Assembly (NCBI GenBank): GCA_022508245.1
Contig: JAFLVO010000002.1
Span: forward strand, 79,263 to 143,262
DNA length: 64,000 nt
Source: Clostridiales bacterium
GTDB lineage: Bacteria; Bacillota; Clostridia; Christensenellales; Borkfalkiaceae
Reading direction: 5' to 3'
The first letter of the stretch is position 1. Each line of letters begins with the position of its first letter. This document shows, in pieces, positions 43,800 to 53,115 of the stretch. The notes under the pieces were generated by a model. It saw only the letters and a program-made list of their open reading frames with translations. It was not told where the DNA came from and did not search any database. A program made the translations under genes and the position numbers.

Positions 43800-46700
43800 A
43801 TGATAAAAGCTTATAGCTGTGTTGCTCTTTGGGCGGCGCTCGACAAACTTAAAGATATAATTTCATATAACGAGCAAAAGGGACAAAAGACGGTGATTTT
43901 CTGTGAGGACAGGCTCTCGCTTGCCGCAGAACGCACGGTCTGTGCGGCAGTCGGCGGAAGTATTCTGACGTCGGTTTACACCTTTGCAAGGTTTTTATCT
44001 TCCGAAAAAGGGAAAAATCCCAATCTTTTGTCAAGTCAGGGCTCGGCAATGGCTGTCCGCAAGCTCATAGACGAGAATAAGGACAAGCTAACCCTTTTTA
44101 AAAAGCTTTCGGCAGCTTCGGCGGCGCAGTCGGTGTACGATACGATAGCTCTTTTATATTCCTCGCGCATAACGGCGGAGCAAACTGCGCGCGCCGCGGA
44201 GCGCGGTGGAATACTCGGCGGAAAGCTTAAAGATATCGCCGTAATTTACTCGGCGTACGAAAAATACCTTGCAGAAAGCGGCAAAGAGGACAGAAACGGC
44301 TATCTTGCCAAATTAGGTAAGGTAATAGAGGAGAGCGGGAAGATAAAGGGCAACGCCGTCGTGTTTTTAGGATTTCAGGCTTTAACTACCGCGGCCGTGG
44401 AGTGCGCCCGCTCGGCGTTTTCGGTTGCGGCGGACGTGTACGGCGTGTTCGTGGGCGGAGCGGAGGATTTGTACGTCAACGAGGCGTGCACTAAATTTAC
44501 ACTCGCCGCAAAGGACTTCGGCGGGGCAGAGCTTGAAAGCGTCGGCGGGTCACTCAACCCCGAAGCCGAAATTTTGAGAAGGCACATATTTAACCCCGAA
44601 AGCTTTTATGAAAAAGCAGTTCCCTGCCAAAGTATTCATCTTATCGAGGCCGCGGACGGGCAGGACGAGCTGGAATTTATAGCGGCACGGATTAAAAAAC
44701 ACGTGGAAGAGGACGGGGAGAGATATGCAAAAATTTCCGTCATGCTGCCCAATATTGATAGCGGCGTGCGCGCTCTTTCGCGCGTGTTCTCGGCGTATAA
44801 AATTCCCTTTTATGCCGACAGAAGATTTTCTCTTGCGGAACATCCTCTGTGCTCGTTTATAATCAACTATCTTCTTTGCGTGCTGTCCGGTTGCAGACCG
44901 CAGGATGTGGATGCGGTAATTTCTTCCCCCTATTTCCCCGCAAAAACTGAGGAAAAGGATGTATTCAGGAACTATGCTCTGCGCCTTGCAAATTGGCGCG
45001 GAGGGGTAAAAAAACAGCCCTCAGACGAAATATTTGAAAACTTTAAATTTGATAAAGAGGTGGTTGAAAGGGTAAGAAAAACCTTTTTGGACGGGCTTTC
45101 AAAAATTGACAAAAATCGCGTTAATTCGGGCATATGTGGGGGTCTACGTGAACTTTTGACCCTTTTTGACGTGCAAAACAGGCTTGAAGAGATAGCTAAA
45201 AATTTCAAGGATGAAAAGCCTATGGAGTCGCAGTTCTGTCTGAGGGCGTTCGATAGCGTGAACGCCGTTATAGACGAGGCGGAGGGTCTTGCCGGCGAAG
45301 TGCCCTTAAGCGAATTTATAAAGATACTTAAAAGCGGTTTTTCCGCAATGAAAATTTCCTTAATTCCCCCCAAGGCGGACGCCGTATTCGTGGGGGATAT
45401 CGCGGCAACCGCCAATACGGGCAGCAACGTGGTTTTTGCGGCGCGTCTTACTTCGGATATACCTGCCACCAGCGCGGACACCGCCCTTTTAACTGACAGA
45501 GATATTGCTATGCTTGAAGAAATCGATTTGGATATATCCCCGAAAATCGGGCAGGTAAACGCCCGCAGAAGGGAGACGTGTGCGCTCAATATCTGCTCGT
45601 TCAGAAAGAATTTATATCTGTCCTATCCCGCGAATTTAGACGGCGAGGAATGTAGCGCAAGTGAGATTATATCATACGCCTCGGCAATTTTTCTGGCACC
45701 CTCGGGCAATAAGCTTTCGCCCGTAACAACTCAAAAAATCGAGCGCTCGTTCAAGGCGGCGCCCTACTATTGCAGCGAACCTCTGCCCGCCATAAAGAGG
45801 CTGCAGAAGTTCAGACAGAACGCGGAAGCTTCGGCAATTTACGAGGTCTTGAAAAATCACAATCTTCAAAACGCGGCAGAGCGCGGGCTTAAAAAACGCG
45901 TTCGCCGCCCAATTACCTGCGGCAAACGACTGTATCTAAACTACGGAAGCTTATCGCCCACCGCGCTTGAAAATTACTTTTCATGCCCCTATTTGGGCTT
46001 TATGCGTCAGGGGCTCAAGGTCAAGGAGCGGGAGGAAGGATGCGTACGCCCCATTGACACGGGCAACTTTATTCACGCCGTGCTTCAGGATGTAGCGGCG
46101 GAATTGACTTCTATAGAAAGCGACGAAAAGCTCCGCGAGGTGGCGGAGGACATAGCAAGGAAAAAGCTTGAAAAGCCGCCCTATTCCTCTCTCACGCAGA
46201 CAAAGAGCGGGCAGTACACGGCGGACGTGCTCGTCGGCGAGGCTGTAGAGGTTTCGTCGGGCATGTACGAACAGCTTGCAAACTCCCGGTTCAGGGTTCT
46301 TTCTGCCGAGAGCAAGTGTGAAATCGAGCTTACGGACGGAATAAAGCTATTCGGGCGCATAGACAGAGTGGACGAGAGCGGAGATATGGTCAGAATTATA
46401 GACTACAAGACGGGCACGGTTGACGCCTCTGCGCCCCTTTATTACACGGGTCTAAAGCTACAGCTTCCGCTGTATCTTTCGGCGGTGTCGAAAGGCAAAA
46501 GGGCGGCAGGAGCGTACTACTTCCCCGCGGCGGTGGAGTATACCGATAAAAAGGACGGCGTTTTCCGCTTACAGGGCTTTATGGACGGCAGTGAAGAAGT
46601 TGTCTGCGCCTCGGACAAAACTGTTTCGCATGGCGAAAAAAGCCGCTACGTAAACGCCTACTTAAACGGCAGGTCAGTGGAGAGCTCTATGCCAAGCGAG

Positions 46701-46934
46701 CAATTTGCCGACTTTATTGCCTATTCGCGGTTGGTTGCCGGCGGAGGCGCGAAGGAGCTGCTTGCCGGCAATATCAACCCTTCCCCAGCAGAGGGAACGT
46801 GCACCTACTGCCCCGCGGGCGGAAGCTGCGGGTTTGCCGCGGGAAGAAACGGAGAGGAGAGAAAGGCTCCGTCCATAAAGTGTTCTACGATAGCCGCAAT
46901 TGCAAGAGGTGTGGAGGGCGAGAAGGATGAATAA
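43800..46934 (+). CDS. addB: ATP-dependent nuclease subunit B
   Basis: AddB works with AddA to resect double-strand breaks for RecA-dependent repair. The 1044-residue protein is helicase-like in its first part and ends in a PD-(D/E)xK nuclease (GRIDRVDESGDMVRIIDYKTG near residue 860). The structural Fe-S cysteines are seen as YFSCPYLGF near residue 729 and CTYCPAGGSC near residue 1001. The N-terminal helicase fold has no intact Walker A, as in many AddB proteins. The last eight bases overlap addA, so the two are translated together. Confidence 0.93.
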   Translation: MIKAYSCVALWAALDKLKDIISYNEQKGQKTVIFCEDRLSLAAERTVCAAVGGSILTSVYTFARFLSSEKGKNPNLLSSQGSAMAVRKLIDENKDKLTLFKKLSAASAAQSVYDTIALLYSSRITAEQTARAAERGGILGGKLKDIAVIYSAYEKYLAESGKEDRNGYLAKLGKVIEESGKIKGNAVVFLGFQALTTAAVECARSAFSVAADVYGVFVGGAEDLYVNEACTKFTLAAKDFGGAELESVGGSLNPEAEILRRHIFNPESFYEKAVPCQSIHLIEAADGQDELEFIAARIKKHVEEDGERYAKISVMLPNIDSGVRALSRVFSAYKIPFYADRRFSLAEHPLCSFIINYLLCVLSGCRPQDVDAVISSPYFPAKTEEKDVFRNYALRLANWRGGVKKQPSDEIFENFKFDKEVVERVRKTFLDGLSKIDKNRVNSGICGGLRELLTLFDVQNRLEEIAKNFKDEKPMESQFCLRAFDSVNAVIDEAEGLAGEVPLSEFIKILKSGFSAMKISLIPPKADAVFVGDIAATANTGSNVVFAARLTSDIPATSADTALLTDRDIAMLEEIDLDISPKIGQVNARRRETCALNICSFRKNLYLSYPANLDGEECSASEIISYASAIFLAPSGNKLSPVTTQKIERSFKAAPYYCSEPLPAIKRLQKFRQNAEASAIYEVLKNHNLQNAAERGLKKRVRRPITCGKRLYLNYGSLSPTALENYFSCPYLGFMRQGLKVKEREEGCVRPIDTGNFIHAVLQDVAAELTSIESDEKLREVAEDIARKKLEKPPYSSLTQTKSGQYTADVLVGEAVEVSSGMYEQLANSRFRVLSAESKCEIELTDGIKLFGRIDRVDESGDMVRIIDYKTGTVDASAPLYYTGLKLQLPLYLSAVSKGKRAAGAYYFPAAVEYTDKKDGVFRLQGFMDGSEEVVCASDKTVSHGEKSRYVNAYLNGRSVESSMPSEQFADFIAYSRLVAGGGAKELLAGNINPSPAEGTCTYCPAGGSCGFAAGRNGEERKAPSIKCSTIAAIARGVEGEKDE

Positions 46935-49900
46935 AATTACACCCGAGCAGAGCACGGCAATAGACAGTTGCGGACAGGTAATCGTTTCGGCTTCGGCGGG
47001 AAGCGGAAAGACCTTCGTTATGATTGAAAAACTCGTAAATGCAATTGTAAACGGAGTCGATTTGGACAGTGTGCTCGCCGTAACCTTTACCAAAAAAGCG
47101 GCGTCGCAGATGAAGGAAAAGCTCAGAAAGGCACTCATTGAAAGAATGAACGGCGCGGACGGAGCGCTGAAAGCTCATCTCAAGGTTCAGTTAAATAAAA
47201 TACCCTCTGCAAATATTTCAACAATTCACTCTCTGTGTGCAACACTGCTCAGAACATACTTCTACGCGGTGGGCATAGACGGAAGCTTTGATATAATTGC
47301 GTCAGACGACTCGGTTGCAAACGATTTGAAGCGTGACGCTCTCGATGACCTGTTCGAGCGGTACTATGCCGAAGATAACGCGGATTTTAAGCTGCTTTTG
47401 AGCTGCTATCTCAAAAAGAGAAACGACTCATATCTTCGCAAATATATAAACGAGGCGTACGACAAGGTCCGCACTGTTGCGCACTACAAGGATTTGCTTG
47501 AAGCCATACCCGAAATCTACACGGAGGAGGGCTTTCAAGAGGTTGTAAAAGAGAGCAATAAAATTATCGAAAATCGCGTTAGTCCGGCCATATGTGCGGT
47601 CATATCTTTCCAAGACAGCTTTTTTGTAAACGAAAAAAAGGAAATTTACGACAATATTTTCGAGGAGATGAAGGAGTCCCTGCACGCGGTCGCCGACGAG
47701 GGAATTTTCGCCGAAAAACAGACCTTTACGACCACTAAACGCCCCACGAAAGTATGCGAAGCGGACAGGACAGCATCGGAAAAATTCAAGGCGTTCCGCG
47801 ACAGAATAAAGAAGATATACGACGGTTTCTTCGGAGAGTACAGTGACGAAGAAACAGAGCGCGAAGCTTTCTTTAAAAGCGGAGAGGTTGCAATGGCCTT
47901 TTCGCGCGTTTTATTGCAATTCGACCGCGAATATGCCTTAGTTAAGCGCGAAGAGAACAAGTTGGACTACAATGATTTGGAGCATCTTTTATTGGCGCTT
48001 TTGCAGGATGAGAGCATCAGTAAGGAGATTGAGTCCAAGTATAAATACGTGTTTGTGGACGAGTATCAGGACGTCAATCCCGTGCAGGAGGAGATAATAG
48101 CATCCCTCGGCGGCGAGGTCTTTCTTGTCGGCGACGTAAAACAGGCAATTTACGGATTCCGCGGCAGCAAATCTCTGTTCTTTGCCGAAAAGTACGAAAG
48201 CTTTAAAAACGGCAAAGGTACGGCACTTCGGCTTACAAACAATTTCAGAAGCTCGGACGGAGTTTTGGATTTTTGCAACAAACTTTTCTCCTCTGCCATG
48301 CGCGAGGAGGTGTGCGGGTTCAATTACTCGCCGAATTCCATAATGAAGAGGGGAGAGAAGTATCCCGAAAGCTACGGCGAGGCAAAGATACATATTTTCG
48401 GTAAGCAGGAGGAGAAGACGACCGAGCGGACTGTTTACTCGGTTGAAAAGAACGGGCAGCAGCTTCGCCACACCCGCGAGGGACTCGCGGTGCTTTCAAT
48501 AGTTGAAAAGGAGCTTTTAAGCAAGCACTACGACCTTGAAAAGGGCGACTTCGTCGATACCCAGCCCGGGGATATATGTATTCTTACCCGCAAAAACAAG
48601 GGTAATTCCACCGAAGGCATTATTCGTGCCCTCCGCGACGAGGGCTACAGCGTTACGGCTGCGCAGGAAACTCTGCTTTGCGACCTGCCAGAGGTCAAGC
48701 AGTTTTGGGATATTCTCTCGCTCATAGACAATGCCGAGCAGGATATTCCGTTGGTTACCGCGCTTTTGTCCCCCCTCGGCGGATTTAACGAGGACGAGCT
48801 AGCCTATATAAGAATTGCGGCGAACGACAGATATAAGCCCTTCCGCGAGTGCTGTAAAGACTACAGGATGGGTGGCGAAATAGGCAAAAAGCTGACTTTA
48901 TTTTATAAAAAGCTTGAAAAACTGCGTGCACTTTCCGAAATTTTAACTACGGGCGGGCTTGCAGACGAAATTTTAGAAACGTACGGCTTGGAAATTTCTT
49001 ACGGTGCGTCGGGGGACAACGCAATTAAAAACGTTCTGCGCTTTATCGACGAGGGTGCGGATTTGCCTCTTTCCTCCTTCCTTCGCAAAATAAAATCGGG
49101 GGCGGATGCCATAAAGGCTCCGTCGTCGGCAGCTTCGGACAGTATCAAAGTTATGAGTATGCACTCTGCAAAGGGGCTTGAATTCCCCGTAGTTATTATT
49201 ACTGACATCTGCCGAACATTCAAGGGTATGGACTACGAGGAAATTCCATTCGACGAGCAGTTCGGGTTTGCGCCCAAGTGCTTTGACAGGCAAAATATGC
49301 TCGCAAACAAGACAATACTTCGCAACCTTGCAAAGGCGAGGGTAAAGATTGAGGAGTTAAAAAACGAGCTCAACCTTTTCTACGTGGCGTGTACTCGCGC
49401 GATGTGCAATTTGCATGTTCTTGCCGAAGAGGTTAAACCCTACGACCGTGCGGCTGTGCTCGACGCAAGGTGCTACGCCGACCTCTTTGATTTGTCGCAG
49501 TTCAATCCCGAGGAGATTGACATTCACGAAGAATTTTCGGCAGAGGACGTGAGTGAAACGGTATTCTACAAGCCCGACCCCGACACGGTTGCCGTCATCG
49601 AGAAGAGCTTTAGCTACGAATACCCGCATACAGAGAGCGTGAATTTGCCGGTAAAGAGCTCGGCTTCGGCAATTTTAAAATCGCGCGATATTGAGCCCTA
49701 TTTCGAGTCCCATACCCTGTTCGGCGGGGAGGGGGAAACGGGAACGGAGCGCGGCACGGCGTATCACAGGTTCCTGGAGCTGTGCGATTTCGGAGTAAAG
49801 GATGTTGATGGTGTTGAGCGCGAGATTGAAAACTTCGTGCAGAGCGGAAGAATGACGGCGGAGCAAAAGGAGCTCATAAGCGCGCAGCAGATTTCCGAAA

Positions 49901-50238
49901 TTCTGCATATGCCCGTGTTTGATAATTTGGCAAACGCAGTAACCTGGCGCGAGCAGGAATTTTTGTGTCGGCTTCCCGCAAATGAAATTATGCCAACAAC
50001 CGCAAGCGACGAGATACTTATTCAGGGCGCCATGGACCTTGTGGCGCAGGGCGATTTTGGCGTAAAGATAATAGATTACAAGTATTCGCAAAAGGACGAT
50101 GAAAAGCTTATTGAAACCTACTCGCAGCAGTTAAGTCTTTATAAAAAGGCGTTAAGCAGGATAACAGGGTGTAATGAGAGCGAAATTTCAGCCGTAATAG
50201 TAAATATATATAGGAAAAGACAAATTAACCTTGATTAA
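46927..50238 (+). CDS. addA: ATP-dependent helicase/nuclease subunit A
   Basis: A 1103-residue UvrD-type helicase with a C-terminal nuclease. Motifs: Q motif TPEQSTAIDS, Walker A SASAGSGKTF, motif Ia TFTKKAASQM, DEYQDVNPVQ (motif II), VGDVKQAIYGFRGS (III), MSMHSAKGLEFPVV (V), FYVACTRA (VI), and the nuclease active site IDYKYS near residue 1055. The ATG at 46927 lies inside the end of addB; a longer reading from 46900 is unlikely. With AddB it forms the break-processing and phage-DNA-degrading enzyme of Firmicutes. Confidence 0.95.
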   Translation: MNKITPEQSTAIDSCGQVIVSASAGSGKTFVMIEKLVNAIVNGVDLDSVLAVTFTKKAASQMKEKLRKALIERMNGADGALKAHLKVQLNKIPSANISTIHSLCATLLRTYFYAVGIDGSFDIIASDDSVANDLKRDALDDLFERYYAEDNADFKLLLSCYLKKRNDSYLRKYINEAYDKVRTVAHYKDLLEAIPEIYTEEGFQEVVKESNKIIENRVSPAICAVISFQDSFFVNEKKEIYDNIFEEMKESLHAVADEGIFAEKQTFTTTKRPTKVCEADRTASEKFKAFRDRIKKIYDGFFGEYSDEETEREAFFKSGEVAMAFSRVLLQFDREYALVKREENKLDYNDLEHLLLALLQDESISKEIESKYKYVFVDEYQDVNPVQEEIIASLGGEVFLVGDVKQAIYGFRGSKSLFFAEKYESFKNGKGTALRLTNNFRSSDGVLDFCNKLFSSAMREEVCGFNYSPNSIMKRGEKYPESYGEAKIHIFGKQEEKTTERTVYSVEKNGQQLRHTREGLAVLSIVEKELLSKHYDLEKGDFVDTQPGDICILTRKNKGNSTEGIIRALRDEGYSVTAAQETLLCDLPEVKQFWDILSLIDNAEQDIPLVTALLSPLGGFNEDELAYIRIAANDRYKPFRECCKDYRMGGEIGKKLTLFYKKLEKLRALSEILTTGGLADEILETYGLEISYGASGDNAIKNVLRFIDEGADLPLSSFLRKIKSGADAIKAPSSAASDSIKVMSMHSAKGLEFPVVIITDICRTFKGMDYEEIPFDEQFGFAPKCFDRQNMLANKTILRNLAKARVKIEELKNELNLFYVACTRAMCNLHVLAEEVKPYDRAAVLDARCYADLFDLSQFNPEEIDIHEEFSAEDVSETVFYKPDPDTVAVIEKSFSYEYPHTESVNLPVKSSASAILKSRDIEPYFESHTLFGGEGETGTERGTAYHRFLELCDFGVKDVDGVEREIENFVQSGRMTAEQKELISAQQISEILHMPVFDNLANAVTWREQEFLCRLPANEIMPTTASDEILIQGAMDLVAQGDFGVKIIDYKYSQKDDEKLIETYSQQLSLYKKALSRITGCNESEISAVIVNIYRKRQINLD

Positions 50239-50331
50239 ACGCAATAAAAACAAAGGCGCTTTCAACAGTAATTATTTTTAAAAACAGCGTTATTTCGACA
50301 ATATATGCGGGTGTTTTTAAAATTATTTGGC

Positions 50332-50337
50332 TATAAT
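50332..50337 (+). promoter_or_regulatory. -10 box directly before a start codon
   Basis: TATAAT seven bases before the ATG at 50345. The -35 is weak. Transcription would begin at the start codon. Confidence 0.55.
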
Positions 50338-50344
50338 ATAGACT

Positions 50345-50956
50345 ATGTTTATTGAAATGTGCCAAAAAATTACCGGACTTTTAGCACAAATTCACTTCGA
50401 CGCTCTCGTGTGGATTGTGTGGGGTTCGTATCTTGCAATTTTTATTGTGGCTCTGATTGCAACCGCATTTTCCTCGGTGGCGAGGAGCGCACAGAAAAAG
50501 CCGTTTTTGGCGTTAACTAACGCATATTCGGGGGTCAATCTTGCTGTTTTCCTCTTAAAATGCTCTATTGGCGATGCGCTTATGATAACGGCATTATTCT
50601 GGGTTGTAGGTTATCTTTTGTACGGGGTACTGTGCTTTTTCCCTGTAAAAATAAAGAAAAAGGTAGTGGAAGTGCAGTCCGCTCTGCCCGTGCAGTCCGT
50701 ATATACCCAACCCGCCCGTCCGATAAAAAATAACCCGCCCGCCGCAAATAGCAATATTAAGCTCGACCATGCTGTAACCGTGACGGATAATCTGTTGAAT
50801 AAAAACCTTTCAAAGAGTGACAGACAGGAGCTTGAAAAGCTTAAAAACACACTTGCTGTCCTGCAGATTAAAGGTACGCTCACACCTGCCGAGGCGGATA
50901 TTCTCAACGAAAACTTCAATGCGCTTTTAAAGCTGATGGCAAAATACAATGCATAA
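50345..50956 (+). CDS. membrane protein with SHOCT-like C-terminus
   Basis: A 203-residue protein with two or three membrane helices in the first 100 residues (IVWGSYLAIFIVALIATAF; ITALFWVVGYLLYGVLCFF), a Pro/Asn-rich linker and a C-terminal helical segment LEKLKNTLAVLQIKGTLTPA like the short SHOCT oligomerisation motif. Function unknown. There is no ribosome site; a TATAAT seven bases upstream suggests a leaderless mRNA. Copy 4 of the 29-bp repeat follows 19 bases after the stop. Confidence 0.75.
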   Translation: MFIEMCQKITGLLAQIHFDALVWIVWGSYLAIFIVALIATAFSSVARSAQKKPFLALTNAYSGVNLAVFLLKCSIGDALMITALFWVVGYLLYGVLCFFPVKIKKKVVEVQSALPVQSVYTQPARPIKNNPPAANSNIKLDHAVTVTDNLLNKNLSKSDRQELEKLKNTLAVLQIKGTLTPAEADILNENFNALLKLMAKYNA

Positions 50957-50975
50957 AAATAAGGGTGATAAACTG

Positions 50976-51004
50976 AATTACCCCGGACATATGCTTGATT
51001 TAAC
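50976..51004 (+). repeat. 29-bp dispersed repeat, copy 4
   Basis: AATTA, CCCCGG, ACATATGC, TTG, ATTTAAC. GGGT at 50963-50966 can pair with ACCC at its start. Confidence 0.55.
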
Positions 51005-51007
51005 AAT

Positions 51008-51035
51008 AAAAACCGCAGAAATTCTGCGGTTTTTC
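51008..51035. terminator. bidirectional terminator
   Basis: AAAAACCGCAGAA and TTCTGCGGTTTTT form a 13-bp stem; it serves the PRC-barrel gene on the minus strand and the membrane protein on the plus strand. Confidence 0.88.
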
Positions 51036-51037
51036 AA

Positions 51038-51547
51038 TTAGATTGATTTCATTGTTGTCTGCACGTATTCTCCCTGCAGCGTGGCGCTGTCCATGACCTC
51101 GTCCGTAAGATAAGTACCGCTCTTTATAATTATTTTCCCGCTTTTTAAAACGTCGCCTTTTAGTCTTTTAATTTTTTTTACTATTACCGCATCTCCGCAG
51201 ACAAGTCCCTCTGCGGGATAGTTTTTTTTGCCTATTTTAGCTTTTAAAAGGGTGTTTCCTTCAAAGAGGTATTCCTCAAGGTTTCCAAGATATTTTCCGC
51301 ACTCGTCAAAGCTTGCCCTGCCAAGCCGAAGTGGGAGGGCGGATTTTATGGCGCTCTCTCTGTCGTTGAAAATAATCACGTCCCCGAAATTTATAACATT
51401 ATTTATGTCTACAGTAAATTCGTCTTCATTTTCGTCGGCGCAAATCAAACACTCAAGTTTTTTCCCGTTCGCCTTGATTGCAATCACGTAGCCCCTCTTT
51501 CCAGCCGTGCTTTCCACCCTTTTGCCGTAAATTTCCGAAATTTTCAT
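51038..51547 (-). CDS. PRC-barrel domain protein
   Basis: A 169-residue soluble protein with two PRC-barrel-like beta domains. The first begins GKRVESTAGKRGYVIAI and the second GRASFDECGKYLGNLEEYLF, each followed by strand-rich sequence ending in a GD-x-VI turn. Such barrels bind RNA, ribosomal or photosynthetic proteins, or sit in sporulation proteins; the role here is unknown. AAAGGAG precedes the ATG at 51547. It is divergent from nadB. Confidence 0.75.
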   Translation of the reverse strand: MKISEIYGKRVESTAGKRGYVIAIKANGKKLECLICADENEDEFTVDINNVINFGDVIIFNDRESAIKSALPLRLGRASFDECGKYLGNLEEYLFEGNTLLKAKIGKKNYPAEGLVCGDAVIVKKIKRLKGDVLKSGKIIIKSGTYLTDEVMDSATLQGEYVQTTMKSI

Positions 51548-51758
51548 ATAACGCTCCTTTATTGCGAATAACTTTAAAGCCGTAAACGCCCTTTCTGTAT
51601 GCTCTATACTATTTAATTCGCGTAAGTTATAGCACGAATTTATTTATATGTTTTTGTCGAATGCACAATTTATTTGCGCAAAGCGGCGCATTTAAGCGAA
51701 GAATTCTCCAATAAAGCCCCTTAGTTTGCAACAATTTGCATATTTCTTTACAGTTGAC

Positions 51759-51787
51759 TTGACAGGTGTAAAGTTTTAGTGTAAACT
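51759..51787 (+). promoter_or_regulatory. nadB promoter with candidate NiaR site
   Basis: TTGACA (51759-51764), 17 bases, TAAACT (51782-51787). A direct repeat GTGTAAA (51766-51772 and 51779-51785) fills the spacer and runs into the -10. A second -10-like TATAAT lies at 51791. The repeat is a candidate operator for the NiaR encoded at the end of this operon. Confidence 0.55.
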
Positions 51788-51816
51788 CAATATAATAACT
51801 TTTCGGGGACACAAAA

Positions 51817-53115
51817 TTGAAAGAGAAGTACGATGTAATTATCGTCGGTGCGGGCGTAGCGGGTCTCAACTGTGCGCTGCACCTTGACGGGGATAAAAAT
51901 GCCTTGCTGATCTGCAAGGGCAAGCCTGAAAAAAGCGACAGCTATCTCGCACAGGGCGGAATTTGCTGTATGCAGGGCAAAGAGGACTTTGCAAGCTACT
52001 TCGAGGACACCATGCGCGCGGGGCATATGGAAAACAACCGTGAAGCCGTAGAGAGCATGATTGAAAATTCGCCTACCGTAATAGAGGAATTGCTGTCTAT
52101 CGGCGTCAGATTTGCAAAAAACGGGGACGGTACGCTTGCTACCACGCGTGAGGGAGGGCACTCCAAAAACAGAATCTGCTTTCACAAGGACTGCACGGGC
52201 AAGGAAATCACCTCCCGCCTTATGGAAAAGGTGCAAACTCTTAAAAACGTGGAAATTGCCGCCGAGACCACCCTTCTCGACTTAATAACCGTAGACAACG
52301 TGTGTTACGGCATTGTCGTTAAGGAAAATTCAAGCGGAAAAGTTAAAAAGATTTTTGCCGACTGCGTCGTTCTTGCCACAGGCGGTATAGGCGGAATTTT
52401 TGATAAATCCACCAATTTCAGTCTGCTTACTGGCGACGGCGTTGCAATCTGCTTAAACCGCGGGGTCGCTGTGGACAATATAGAATATATTCAGATTCAC
52501 CCAACCACGCTCTATTCCCAAAAGGGTGGCAGGTGCTTTTTGATTTCGGAATCGGTGCGCGGAGAGGGAGCGGTCTTGCTTGATAAAAACTTCAAGCGCT
52601 TCACGGACGAGCTGCAGCCGAGGGACATCGTTACCGCCGAAATTATTAAAAAGATGAAAGAGGACAAGACGGACTTTGTGTGGCTGGATATGCGCGGACT
52701 TGACAAAGAGCACATCAAAGAGCATTTCCCCGGCATCGTCGAAAAGTGCAGGGAGGAGGGATACGACGTGTTTTCGGAGTGCATTCCCGTGGTTCCCGCA
52801 CAGCATTATTTTATGGGCGGCATCCGCAGCGATTTGCGGGGCAGAACGACGATGAAGAGGCTGTACGCGGTCGGCGAAACGTGCTGCAACGGAGTTCACG
52901 GCAAGAACAGGCTTGCTTCAAACTCGCTCCTTGAAAGCCTGCTTTTTGCAAAGTGCGCGGCTGAAGATATCAACGAAAATTCTACCCTATCAGATAAATT
53001 GGGGGCGGAATATGCCGCAAATAACGTAGATTTAGCTCAATATTCCGATTGCGACAGGCTGTTTAAAAACTATAAAAATTTGCTTTTGAAAAAAATCGAG
53101 GAGGCGAGGAAATGA
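51817..53115 (+). CDS. nadB: L-aspartate oxidase
   Basis: NadB oxidises aspartate to iminoaspartate, the first step of NAD synthesis. The 432-residue flavoprotein has the FAD loop VGAGVAGLNCALHL, SYLAQGGICC, the active-site region REGGHSKNRI, and HYFMGGIRSDLRGRT followed by ASNSLLE. It lacks the C-terminal helical part of the ~530-residue E. coli form; short forms are usual in Clostridia. The start is TTG at 51817 with CGGGGA upstream. nadC overlaps its stop by four bases. Its usual partner nadA is absent from the window. Copy 5 of the 29-bp repeat lies inside its 3' coding part. Confidence 0.92.
   Translation: MKEKYDVIIVGAGVAGLNCALHLDGDKNALLICKGKPEKSDSYLAQGGICCMQGKEDFASYFEDTMRAGHMENNREAVESMIENSPTVIEELLSIGVRFAKNGDGTLATTREGGHSKNRICFHKDCTGKEITSRLMEKVQTLKNVEIAAETTLLDLITVDNVCYGIVVKENSSGKVKKIFADCVVLATGGIGGIFDKSTNFSLLTGDGVAICLNRGVAVDNIEYIQIHPTTLYSQKGGRCFLISESVRGEGAVLLDKNFKRFTDELQPRDIVTAEIIKKMKEDKTDFVWLDMRGLDKEHIKEHFPGIVEKCREEGYDVFSECIPVVPAQHYFMGGIRSDLRGRTTMKRLYAVGETCCNGVHGKNRLASNSLLESLLFAKCAAEDINENSTLSDKLGAEYAANNVDLAQYSDCDRLFKNYKNLLLKKIEEARK
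52997..53025 (+). repeat. 29-bp dispersed repeat, copy 5, inside nadB
   Basis: AATTG, GGGGCGG, AATATGCC, GC, AAATAAC. ATATGCCGCAAATAACG (53010-53026) is identical over 17 bases to copy 1. In frame it encodes part of LGAEYAANNV near the NadB C-terminus. Confidence 0.45.
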
